Shown: in pieces, positions 50,093 through 62,592 of the stretch | Numbering within the stretch: the first letter of the stretch is position 1 | Layout: the number at the start of each line of letters is the position of its first letter | Source: Hippophae tibetana | Lineage: Eukaryota; Streptophyta; Magnoliopsida; Rosales; Elaeagnaceae | NCBI GenBank assembly: GCA_037013495.1 | Contig: CM072802.1 | Coordinates: forward strand, 63,907,483-63,971,482 | DNA: 64,000 nucleotides | Reading direction: 5' to 3' | The notes under the pieces: generated by a model | The model's input: the letters and a program-made list of their open reading frames with translations, nothing else | Databases searched by the model: none | Told to the model about the DNA's origin: nothing | Translations under genes and position numbers: made by a program

Positions 50093-53000
50093 TCATAGAG
50101 GATAAAAGGAATTGCGTCCAACAAGAATCGACAATTTTTACCGAATTTTATATTTTTCATGATTTTCCGAGAGTTCAAAAAATAACTAAAAATACTTCCC
50201 ATGTCAATAAGATTATGAAATTTTGTAGTATGTGATCAAATATTATTCCAAACTGGTGTGCAAAACATCGCCCTAGAATTCCATCGTTTGCACGAGTTTG
50301 CCCACGGGCTGTTAGATATGCTTATCAATTCCACACATAGTGGCACCCGAAAATGAGCATTCCTTGTCATCTTCGTATTTTTACCGTGACAACCTGATGT
50401 TTCGTGATCAATAAATCAAAGAGGATGAAAGGAATTGCGTCCAACAAGAATCGAAAATTTTGACCGAATTTTATATTTTTCATGATTTTCCGAGAGTTCA
50501 AAAAATAACTAAAAATACTTCCCATGTCAATAAGATTATGAAATTTTGTAGTATGTGATCAAATATTATTCCAAACTGGTGTGCAAAACATCGCCCAAGA
50601 ATTCCATCGTTTGCACGAGTTTGCCCACGGGGTGTTAGATATGCCTATCAATTCCACACATAGTGGCACCCGAAAATGAGCATTCCTTGTCATCTTCGTA
50701 TTTTTACCGTGACAAACCTGATGTTTCGTGATCAATAAATCATAGAGGATGAAAGGAATTGCGTCCAACAAGAACCGACAATTTTGGAAGAATTTTATAT
50801 TTTTCATGATTTTTCGATAGTTCAAAAAATAACTAAAAATACTTCCCATGTTCATAAGATTATGAAATTTTGTAGTATGTGATCAAATATTATTCCAAAC
50901 ATGTGTGCAAAAAATCACCCGAGAATTCCATCGTTTTCACGAGTTTTCCCACAGAGTGTTAGACATGACTATCAATGCCCCCATAGTGGCACCCGAAAAC
51001 GAGCATTCCTTGTCATCTTCGTATTTTTACCGTGCCAAACCTGATGTTTCGTGATCAATAAATCATAGAGGATAAAAGGAATTGCTTCCAACAAGAACCG
51101 ACAATTTTGGACGAATTTTATATTTTTCATGATTTTCCGAGACTTCAAAAAATAACTAATAATATTTCTCATGTCCATAATTTTATAACACTTTGTATTA
51201 TGTGATCAAAAATTATTCCAAACAGGTGTGCAAAAAATCACCCAAGAATTCCATCTTTTTCATGAGTTTTCCAACGGGGTGTTAGACATGCCTATCAATG
51301 CCCCACATAGTGGCACCCGAAAACGAGCATTCCTTATCAACTTCGTATTTTTACCGTGTCAAACCTGATGTTTCGTAATCAATAATTCATAGAGGATAAA
51401 AGGAATTGCGTCAAACAAGAACCGACAATTTTGGACGAATTTTATATTTTTCATGATTTTTCGAGAGTTCAAAAAATAACTAAAAATACTTCCCATCTCC
51501 ATAAGATTATGAAATTTTGTAGTATGTGATCAAATATTATTCCAAATAGGTGTGCAAAAAATCGATCAAGAATTCCATCGTTTGCACGAGTTTGCCCACG
51601 GGGTGTTAGACATACTTATCAATACCCCATATAGTGGCACCCGAAAACAAGCATTCCTTGTTATCTTCGTATTTTTACCGTGCCAAACCTGATGTTTCGT
51701 GATCAATAAATCATAGAGGATGAAAGGAATTGCGTCCAACAAGAACCGACAATTTTGAACGAATTTTATATTTTTCATGATTTTCCGGGAGTTCAAAAAA
51801 TAACTAAAAATACTTCCCATGTCCATAAGATTATGAAATTTTGTAGTATGCGATCAAATATTATTCCAAACTGGTGTGCAAAACATTGCCCAAGAATTCC
51901 ATCGTTTGCACGAGTTTGCCCACGGGGTGTTAGATATGCCTATCAATTCCACACATAGTGGCACCCGAAAATGAGCATTCCTTGTCATCTTCGTATTTTT
52001 ACCGGGACAAACCTGATGTTTCGTGATCAATAAATCATAGAGGATGAAAGGAATTGCGTCCAACAAGAACCGACAATTTTGGAAGAATTTTATATTTTTC
52101 ATGATTTTTCGAGAGTTCAAAAAATAACTAAAAATATTTCCCATGTCCATAATATTATGAAAGTTTGGTGCATGTGATCAAATATTATTCCAAAAAGGTG
52201 TGCAAAACATCGCCCAAGAATTCCATCATTTGCACGACTTTGCTCACGGGGTGTTAGATATGCCTATCAATGCCCCACATAGTGGCACCCGAAAACGAGC
52301 ATTCCTTGTCGTCTTCGTATTTTTACCGTGCCAAACCTGATCTTTCGTGATCAATAAATCATAGAGGATGAAAGGAATTGCTTCCAACAAGAACCGACAA
52401 TTTTGGACGAATTTTATATTTTTCATGATTTTTCGAGAGTTCAAAAAATAACTAAAAATACTTGCCATTTCCATAAGATTATGAAATTTTGTAGTATGTG
52501 ATCAAATATTATTCCAAACAAGTGTGCAAAAAATCGATCAAGAATTCCATCGTTTGCACGAGTTTGCCCACAAGTGTTAGACATGCCTATTAATACCCCA
52601 TATAGTGGCACACGAAAACGAGCATTCCTTGTGATCTTCATATTTTTACCGTGCCAAACCTGATGTTTCGTGATCAATAAATCATAGAGGATAAAAGGAA
52701 TTGCTTCCAACAAGAACCGACAATTTTGGACGAATTTTATATTTTTCATGATTTTCCGAGACTTCAAAAAATAACTAATAATATTTCTCATGTCCATAAT
52801 TTTATAAAACTTTGTATTATGTGATCAAAAATTATTCCAAACAGGTGTGCAAAAAATCGCCCAAGAATTCCATCTTTTTCATGAGTTTTCCAACGGGGTG
52901 TTAGACATGCCTATCAATGCCCCACATAGTGGCACCCGAAAACGAGCATTCCTTATCAACTTCGTATTTTTACCGTGCCAAACCTGATGTTTCGTGATCA

Positions 53001-56000
53001 ATAAATCATAGAGGATGAAAGGAATTGCGTCCAACAAGAATCGACAATTTTGAACGAATTTTATATTTTCCATGATTTTCCGAGAGTTCAAAAAATAACT
53101 AAAAATACTTCCCATGTCCATAAGATTTTGAAATTTTGTAGTATGCGATCAAATATTATTCCAAACTGGTGTGCAAAACAACGCCCAAGAATTCCATCGT
53201 TTGCACGAGTTTGCCCACGGGGTGTTAGATATGCCTATCAATACCCCACATAGTGGCACCCGAAAACGAGCATTCCTTGTCATCTTCGTATTTTTACCGT
53301 GCCAAACCTGATGTTTCGTGATCAATAAATCATAGAGGATGAAAGGAATTGCGTCCAACAAGAATCGACAATTTTGAACGAATTTTATATTTTTCATGAT
53401 TTTCCGAGAGTTCAAAAAATAACTAAAAATACTTCCCATGTCCATAAGATTATGAAATTTTGTAGTATGAGATCAAATATTATTCCAAACTGGTGTGCAA
53501 AACATCGCCCAAGAATTCCATCGTTTGCACGAGTTTGCCCACGGGGTGTTAGATATGCCTATCAATTCCACACATAGTGGCACCCGAAAATGAGCATTCC
53601 TTGTCATCTTCGTATTTTTACCGTGACAAACCTGATGTTTCGTGATCAATAAATCATAGAGGATGAAAGGAATTGCGTCCAACAAGAACCGACAATTTTG
53701 GAAGAATTTTATATTTTTCATGATGTTTTGAGAGTTCAAAAAATAACTAAAAATACTTCCCATGTTCATAAGATTATGAAATTTTGTAGTATGTGATCAA
53801 ATATTATTCCAAACATGTGTGCAAAAAATCACCCGAGAATTCCATCGTTTTCACGAGTTTTCCCACAGAGTGTTAGACATTACTATCAATGCCCCCATAG
53901 TGGCACCCGAAAACGAGCATTCCTTGTCATCTTCGTATTTTTACCGTGACAAACCTGATTATTCGTGATCAATAAATCATAGAGGATGAAAGGAATTGCG
54001 TCCAACAAGAACCGACAATTTTGGACGAATTTTATATTTTTCATGATTTTCCGAGAGTTCAAAAAATAACTAAAAATATTTCCCATGTCCATAAGATTAT
54101 GAAATTTTGGTGTATGTGATCAAATATTATTCCAAAAAGGTGTGCAAAACATCGCCCAAGAATTCCATCGTTTGCACGAGTTTGCCCACGGGGTGTTAGA
54201 TATGCCTATCAATACCACACATAGTGGCACCTGAAAACGAGCATTCCTTGTCGTCTTCGTATTTTTACCGTGACAAACCTGATGTTTCGTGATTAATAAA
54301 TCATAGAGGATGAAAGGAATTGCTTCCAACAAGAACCGACAATTTTGGACGAATTTTATATTTTTCATGATTTTTCGAGAGTTCAAAAAATAACTAAAAA
54401 TACTTCCCATTTCCATAAGATTATGAAATTTTGTAGTATGTGATCAAATATTATTCCAAACAAGTGTGCAAAAAATCGATCAAGAATTCCATTGTTTGCA
54501 CGAGTTTGCCCACAAGTGTTAGACATGCCTATTAATACCCCATATAGTGGCACACGAAAACGAGCATTCTTTGTGATCTTCATATTTTTACCGTGCCAAA
54601 CCTGATGTTTCGTGATCAATAAATCATAGAGGATAAAAGGAATTGCTTCCAACAAGAACCGACAATTTTGGACGAATTTTATATTTTTCATGATTTTCCG
54701 AGACTTCAAAAAATAACTAATAATATTTCTCATGTCCATAATTTTATATAACTTTGTATAATGTGATCAAAAATTATTCCAAACAGGTGTGCAAAAAATC
54801 GCCAAAGAATTCCATCTTTTTCATGAGTTTTCCAACGGGGTGTTAGAGATGCCTATCAATGCAGCACATAGTGGCACCTGAAAACGAGCATTCCTTATCA
54901 ACTTCGTATTTTTACCGTGCCAAACCTGATGTTTCGTAATCAATAAATCATAGAGGATAAAAGGAATTGCGTCCAACAAGAATCGACAATTTTTACCGAA
55001 TTTTATATTTTTCATGATTTTCCGAGAGTTCAAAAAATAACTAAAAATACTTCCCATGTTCATAAGATTATGAAATTTTGTAGTATGTGATCAAATATTA
55101 TTCCAAACATGTGTGCAAAAAATCGCCCCAGAATTCCATCTTTTTCATGAGTTTTCCAACGGGGTGTTAGACATGCCTATCAATGCCCCACATAGTGGCA
55201 CCCGAAAACGAGCATTCCTTATCAACTTTGTATTTTTACCGTGCCAAACCTGATGTTTCGTAATCGATAAATCATAGAGGATAAAAGGAATTGCGTCAAA
55301 CAAGAACCGACAATTTTGGACGAATTTTATATTTTTCATGATTTTTCGAGAGTTCAAAAAATAACTAAAAATACTTCCCATCTCCATAAGATTATGAAAT
55401 TTTGTAGTATGTGATCAAATATTATTACAAAAAGGTGTGCAAACCATCGCCCAAGAATTCCATCATTTGCACGACTTTGCTCACGGGGTGTTAGATATGC
55501 CTATCAATGCCCCACATAGTGGCACCCGAAAACGAGCATTCCTTGTCGTCTTCGTATTTTTACCGTGCCAAACCTGATCTTTCGTGATGAATAAATCATA
55601 GAGGATGAAAGGAATTGCTTCCAACAAGAACCGACAATTTTGGACGAATTATATATTTTTCATGATTTTTCGAGAGTTCAAAAAATAACTAAAAATACTT
55701 CCCATTTCCATAAGATTATGAAATTTTGTAGTATGTGATCAAATATTATTCCAAACAAGTGTGCAAAAAATCGATCAAGAATTCCATCGTTTGCACGAGT
55801 TTGCCCACAAGTGTTAGACATGCCTATTAATAACCCATATAGTGGCACACGAAAACGAGCATTCTTTGTGATCTTCATATTTTTACCGTGCCAAACCTGA
55901 TGTTTCGTGATCAATAAATCATAGAGGATAAAAGGAATTGCTTCCAACAAGAACCGACAATTTTGGACGAATTTTATATTTTTCATGATTTTCCGAGACT

Positions 56001-57086
56001 TCAAAAAATAACTAATAATATTTCTCATGTCCATAATTTTATAAAACTTTGTATTATGTGATCAAAAATTATTCCAAACAGGTGTGCAAAAAATCGCCCA
56101 AGAATTCCATCTTTTTCATGAGTTTTCCAACGGGGTGTTAGACATGCCTATCAATGCCCCACATAGTGGCACCCGAAAACGAGCATTCCTTATCAACTTC
56201 GTATTTTTACCGTGCCAAACCTGATGTTTCGTGATCAATAAATCATAGAGGATGAAAGGAATTGCGTCCAACAAGAATCGACAATTTTGAACGAATTTTA
56301 TATTTTTCATGATTTTCCGAGAGTTCAAAAAATAACTAAAAATATTTCCCATGTCCATAAGATTATGAAATTTTGGTGTATGTGATCAAATATTATTCCA
56401 AAAAGGTGTGCAAAACATCGCCCAAGAATTCCATCGTTTGCACGAGTTTGCCCACGGGGTGTTAGATATGCCTATCAATACCACACATAGTGGCACCTGA
56501 AAACGAGCATTCCTTGTCGTCTTCGTATTTTTACCGTGACAAACCTGATGTTTCGTGATTAATAAATCATAGAGGATGAAAGGAATTGCTTCCAACAAGA
56601 ACCGACAATTTTGGACGAATTTTATATTTTTCATGATTTTTCGAGAGTTCAAAAAATAACTAAAAATACTTCCCATTTCCATAAGATTATGAAATTTTGT
56701 AGTATGTGATCAAATATTATTCCAAACAAGTGTGCAAAAAATCGATCAAGAATTCCATCGTTTGCACGAGTTTGCCCACAAGTGTTAGACATGCCTATTA
56801 ATAACCCATATAGTGGCACACGAAAACGAGCATTCTTTGTGATCTTCATATTTTTACCGTGCCAAACCTGATGTTTCGTGATCAATAAATCATAGAGGAT
56901 AAAAGGAATTGCTTCCAACAAGAACCGACAATTTTGGACGAATTTTATATTTTTCATGATTTTCCGAGACTTCAAAAAATAACTAATAATATTTCTCATG
57001 TCCATAATTTTATATAACTTTGTATAATGTGATCAAAAATTATTCCAAACAGGTGTGCAAAAAATCGCCTAAGAATTCCATTTTTT
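50093..57086. repeat. Mosaic array segment with a 7-mer echo
   Basis: About 21 monomers lie here. Rare variants taccgaatt or gaccgaatt with tgtcaataag occur at 50140-50215 and 50460-50530, and the first also at 54990. The only other place I see them is 11935-12000 beside the LTR. Monomers at 54120 and 54383 recur at 56386 and 56649 (offset 2,266, seven monomers), with atgcctatcaataccacac and ggcacctgaa as shared markers. Three units of the cacaagtg class (about 54500, 55800, 56770) are spaced four and three monomers apart. Confidence 0.72.
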
Positions 57087-60001
57087 TCATGAGTTTTCCA
57101 ACGGGGTGTTAGACATGCCTATCAATGCCCCACATAGTGGCACCTGAAAACGAGCATTTCTTATCAACTTCGTATTTTTACCGTGCCAAACCTGATGTTT
57201 CGTAATCAATAAATCATAGAGGATAAAAGGAATTGCGTCAAACAAGAACCGACAATTTTGGACGAATTTTATATTTTTCATGATTTTTCGAGAGTTCAAA
57301 AAATAACTAAAAATACTTCCCATCTCCATAAGATTATGAAATTTTGTAGTATGTGATCAAACATTATTCCAAACAGGTGTGCAAAAAATCGATCAAGAAT
57401 TCCATCGTTTGCACGAGTTTTCCCACGGGGTGTTAGACATACTTATCAATACCCCACATAGTGGCACCCGAAAACGAGCATTCCTTGTCATCTTCGTATT
57501 TTTACCGTGCCAAACCTGAAGTTTCGTGATCAATAAATCATAGAGGATGAAAGGAATTGCGTCCAACAAGAATCGACAATTTTGAACGAATTTTATATTT
57601 TTCATGATTTTCCGAGAGTTCAAAAAATAACTAAAAATACTTCCCATGTCCATAAGATTTTGAAATTTTGTAGTATGCGATCAAATATTATTCCAAACTG
57701 GTGTGCAAAACATCGCCCAAGAATTCCATCGTTTGCACGAGTTTGCCCACGGGGTATTAGATACGCCTATCAATTCCACACATAGTGGCACCCGAAAATG
57801 AGCATTCCTTGTCATCTTCGTATTTTTACAATGACAAACCTGATGTTTCGTGATCAATAAATCATAGAGGATGAAAGCAATTGCGTCCAAAAAGAACCGA
57901 CAATTTTGGAAGAATTTTATATTTTTCATGATTTTTCGAGAGTTCAAAAAATAACTAAAAATACTTCCCATGTTCATAAGATTATGAAATTTTGTAGTAT
58001 GTGATCAAATATTATTCCAAACATGTGTGCAAAAAATCGCCCAAGAATTCCATCTTTTTCATGAGTTTTCTAACGGGGTGTTAGACATGCCTATCAATGC
58101 CCCACACAGTGGCACCCGAAAACGAGCATTCCTTATCAACTTCGTATTTTTACCGTGCCAAACCTGATGTTTCGTAATCAATAAATCATAGAGGATAAAA
58201 GGAATTGCGTCAAACAAGAACCGACAATTTTGGACGAATTTTATATTTTTCATGATTTTTCGAGAGTTCAAAAAATAACTAAAAATACTTCCCATCTCCA
58301 TAAGATTATGAAATTTTGTAGTATGTGATCAAACATTATTCCAAACAGGTGTGCAAAAAATCGATCAAGAATTCCATCGTTTGCACGAGTTTTCCCACGG
58401 GGTGTTAGACATACTTATCAATACCCCACATAGTGGCACCCGAAAACGAGCATTCCTTGTCATCTTCGTATTTTTACCGTGCCAAACCTGAAGTTTCGTG
58501 ATCAATAAATCATAGAGGATAAAAGGAATTGCGTCAAACAAGAACCAACAATTTTGGACGAATTTTATATTTTTCATGATTTTTCGAGAGTTCAAAAAAT
58601 AACTAAAAATACTTCCCATCTCCATAAGATTATGAAATTTTGTAATATGTGATCAAATATTATTCCAAACAGGTGTGCAAAAAATCGATCAAGAATTCCA
58701 TCGTTTGCACGAGTTTGCCCACGGGGTGTTAGACATACTTATCAATACCCCACATAGTGGCACCCGAAAACGAGCATTCCTTGTCATCTTCGTATTTTTA
58801 CCGTGCCAAACATGATGTTTCGTGATCAATAAATCATAGAGGATAAAAGGAATTGCTTCCAACAAGAACCGACAATTTTGGACGAATTTTATATTTTTCA
58901 TGATTTTCCGAGAGTTCAAAAAATAACTAAAAATACTTCCCATGTTCATAAGATTATGAAATTTTGTAGTATGTGATCAAATATTATTCCAAACATGTGT
59001 GCAAAACATCGCCCAAGAATTCCATCATTTGCACGACTTTGCTCACGGGGTGTTAGATATGCCTATCAATGCCCCACATAGTGGCACCCGAAAACGAGCA
59101 TTCCTTGTCGTCTTCGTATTTTTACCGTGCCAAACCTGATCTTTCGTGATCAATAAATCATAGAGGATGAAAGGAATTGCTTCCAACAAGAACCGACAAT
59201 TTTGGACGAATTTTATATTTTTCATGATTTTTCGAGAGTTCAAAAAATAACTAAAAATAGTTCCCATTTCCATAAGATTATGAAATTTTGTAGTATGTGA
59301 TCAAATATTATTCCAAACAAGTGTGCAAAAAATCGATCAAGAATTCCATCGTTTGCACGAGTTTGCCCACGGGGTGTTAGACATACTTATCAATACCCCA
59401 CATAGTGGCACCCGAAAACGAGCATTCCTTGTCATCTTCGTATTTTTACCGTGACAAACCTGATGTTTCGTGATCAATAAATCATAGAGGATGAAAGGAA
59501 TTGCGTCCAACAAGAACCGACAATTTTGGAAGAATTTAATATTTTTCATGATTTTTCGAGAGTTCAAAAAATAACTAAAAATACTTCCCATGTTCATAAG
59601 ATTATGAAATTTTGTAGTATGTGATCAAATATTATTCCAAACATGTGTGCAAAAAATCACCCGAGAATTCCATCGTTTTCACGAGTTTTCCCACAGAGTG
59701 TTAGACATGACTATCAATGCCCCCATAGTGGCACCCGAAAACGAGCATTCCTTGTCATCTTCGTATTTTTACCGTGCCAAACCTGATGTTTCGTGATCAA
59801 TAAATCATAGAGGATAAAAGGAATTGCTTTCAACAAGAACCGACAATTTTGGACGAATTTTATATTTTTCATGATTTTCCGAGACTTCAAAAAATAACTA
59901 ATAATATTTCTCATGACCATAATTTTATAACACTTTGTATTATGTGATCAAAAATTATTCCAAACAGGTGTGCAAAAAATCGCCTAAGAATTCCATTTTT
60001 T
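57087..60001. repeat. Terminal higher-order repeat, copy 1 (9-mer, 2,915 bp)
   Basis: Markers shared with the next copy are ttccatttttttcatg, gagcatttcttatc, gatcaaacattattcc, aaacctgaagtttcg, cacggggtattag, tttttacaatgac and aaatagttccc. This copy has one monomer more than copy 2. The extra unit is created within 58059-58625. Confidence 0.84.
58059..58625. repeat. Pair of hybrid monomers forming an insertion of one unit
   Basis: In copy 2 a single monomer (60974) stands here. In copy 1 it is split. The unit at 58059 has its left part and a right part like 57087 (agaaccgac). The unit at 58365 has a left part like 57393 (acattattcc, cctgaagtttcg) and its own right part (agaaccaac). One 324-bp segment from the preceding pair has therefore been placed inside it, by unequal exchange or conversion. 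Confidence 0.75.
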
Positions 60002-62592
60002 TCATGAGTTTTCCAACGGGGTGTTAGACATGCCTATCAATGCCCCACATAGTGGCACCTGAAAACGAGCATTTCTTATCAACTTCGTATTTTTACCGTG
60101 CCAAACCTGATGTTTCGTAATCAATAAATCATAGAGGATAAAAGGAATTGCGTCAAACAAGAACCGACAATTTTGGACGAATTTTATATTTTTCATGATT
60201 TTTCGAGAGTTCAAAAAATAACTAAAAATACTTCCCATCTCCATAAGATTATGAAATTTTGTAGTATGTGATCAAACATTATTCCAAACAGGTGTGCAAA
60301 AAATCGATCAAGAATTCCATCGTTTGCACGAGTTTTCCCACGGGGTGTTAGACATACTTATCAATACCCCACATAGTGGCACCCGAAAACGAGCATTCCT
60401 TGTCATCTTCGTATTTTTACCGTGCCAAACCTGAAGTTTCGTGATCAATAAATCATAGAGGATGAAAGGAATTGCGTCCAACAAGAATCGACAATTTTGA
60501 ACGAATTTTATATTTTTCATGATTTTCCAAGAGTTCAAAAAATAACTAAAAATACTTCCCATGTCCATAAGATTTTGAAATTTTGTAGTATGCGATCAAA
60601 TATTATTCCAAACTGGTGTGCAAAACATCGCCCAAGAATTCCATCGTTTGCACGAGTTTGCCCACGGGGTATTAGATATGCCTATCAATTCCACACATAG
60701 TGGCACCCGAAAATGAGCATTCCTTGTCATCTTCGTATTTTTACAATGACAAACCTGATGTTTCGTGATCAATAAATCATAGAGGATGAAAGCAATTGCG
60801 TCCAAAAAGAACCGACAATTTTGGAAGAATTTTATATTTTTCATGATTTTTCGAGAGTTCAAAAAATAACTAAAAATACTTCCCATGTTCATAAGATTAT
60901 GAAATTTTGTAGTATGTGATCAAATATTATTCCAAACATGTGTGCAAAAAATCGCCCAAGAATTCCATCTTTTTCATGAGTTTTCTAACGGGGTGTTAGA
61001 CATGCCTATCAATGCCCCACACAGTGGCACCCGAAAACGAGCATTCCTTATCAACTTCGTATTTTTACCGTGCCAAACCTGATGTTTCGTAATCAATAAA
61101 TCATAGAGGATAAAAGGAATTGCGTCAAACAAGAACCAACAATTTTGGACGAATTTTATATTTTTCATGATTTTTCGAGAGTTCAAAAAATAACTAAAAA
61201 TACTTCCCATCTCCATAAGATTATGAAATTTTGTAATATGTGATCAAATATTATTCCAAACAGGTGTGCAAAAAATCGATCAAGAATTCCATCGTTTGCA
61301 CGAGTTTGCCCACGGGGTGTTAGACATACTTATCAATACCCCACATAGTGGCACCCGAAAACGAGCATTCCTTGTCATCTTCGTATTTTTACCGTGCCAA
61401 ACCTGATGTTTCGTGATCAATAAATCATAGAGGATAAAAGGAATTGCTTCCAACAAGAACCGACAATTTTGGACGAATTTTATATTTTTCATGATTTTCC
61501 GAGAGTTCAAAAAATAACTAAAAATACTTCCCATGTTCATAAGATTATGAAATTTTGTAGTATGTGATCAAATATTATTCCAAACATGTGTGCAAAACAT
61601 CGCCCAAGAATTCCATCATTTGCACGACTTTGCTCACGGGGTGTTAGATATGCCTATCAATGCCCCACATAGTGGCACCCGAAAACGAGCATTCCTTGTC
61701 GTCTTCGTATTTTTACCGTGCCAAACCTGATCTTTCGTGATCAATAAATCATAGAGGATGAAAGGAATTGCTTCCAACAAGAACCGACAATTTTGGACGA
61801 ATTTTATATTTTTCATGATTTTTCGAGAGTTCAAAAAATAACTAAAAATAGTTCCCATTTCCATAAGATTATGAAATTTTGTAGTATGTGATCAAATATT
61901 ATTCCAAACAAGTGTGCAAAAAATCGATCAAGAATTCCATCGTTTGCACGAGTTTGCCCACGGGGTGTTAGACATACTTATCAATACCCCACATAGTGGC
62001 ACCCGAAAACGAGCATTCCTTGTCATCTTCGTATTTTTACCGTGACAAACCTGATGTTTCGTGATCAATAAATCATAGAGGATGAAAGGAATTGCGTCCA
62101 ACAAGAACCGACAATTTTGGAAGAATTTAATATTTTTCATGATTTTTCGAGAGTTCAAAAAATAACTAAAAATACTTCCCATGTTCATAAGATTATGAAA
62201 TTTTGTAGTATGTGATCAAATATTATTCCAAACATGTGTGCAAAAAATCACCCGAGAATTCCATCGTTTTCACGAGTTTTCCCACAGAGTGTTAGACATG
62301 ACTATCAATGCCCCCATAGTGGCACCCGAAAACGAGCATTCCTTGTCATCTTCGTATTTTTACCGTGCCAAACCTGATGTTTCGTGATCAATAAATCATA
62401 GAGGATAAAAGGAATTGCTTTCAACAAGAACCGACAATTTTGGACGAATTTTATATTTTTCATGATTTTCCGAGACTTCAAAAAATAACTAATAATATTT
62501 CTCATGACCATAATTTTATAACACTTTGTATTATGTGATCAAAAATTATTCCAAACAGGTGTGCAAAAAATCGCCCAAGAATTCCATCTTTT
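60002..62592. repeat. Terminal higher-order repeat, copy 2 (8-mer, 2,591 bp)
   Basis: Monomers at 60002, 60308, 60596, 60974, 61280, 61634, 61928 and 62305 follow the order of copy 1 without the extra hybrid unit. Private difference: ttttccaagag at about 60525, where copy 1 has ttttccgagag. Confidence 0.84.
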
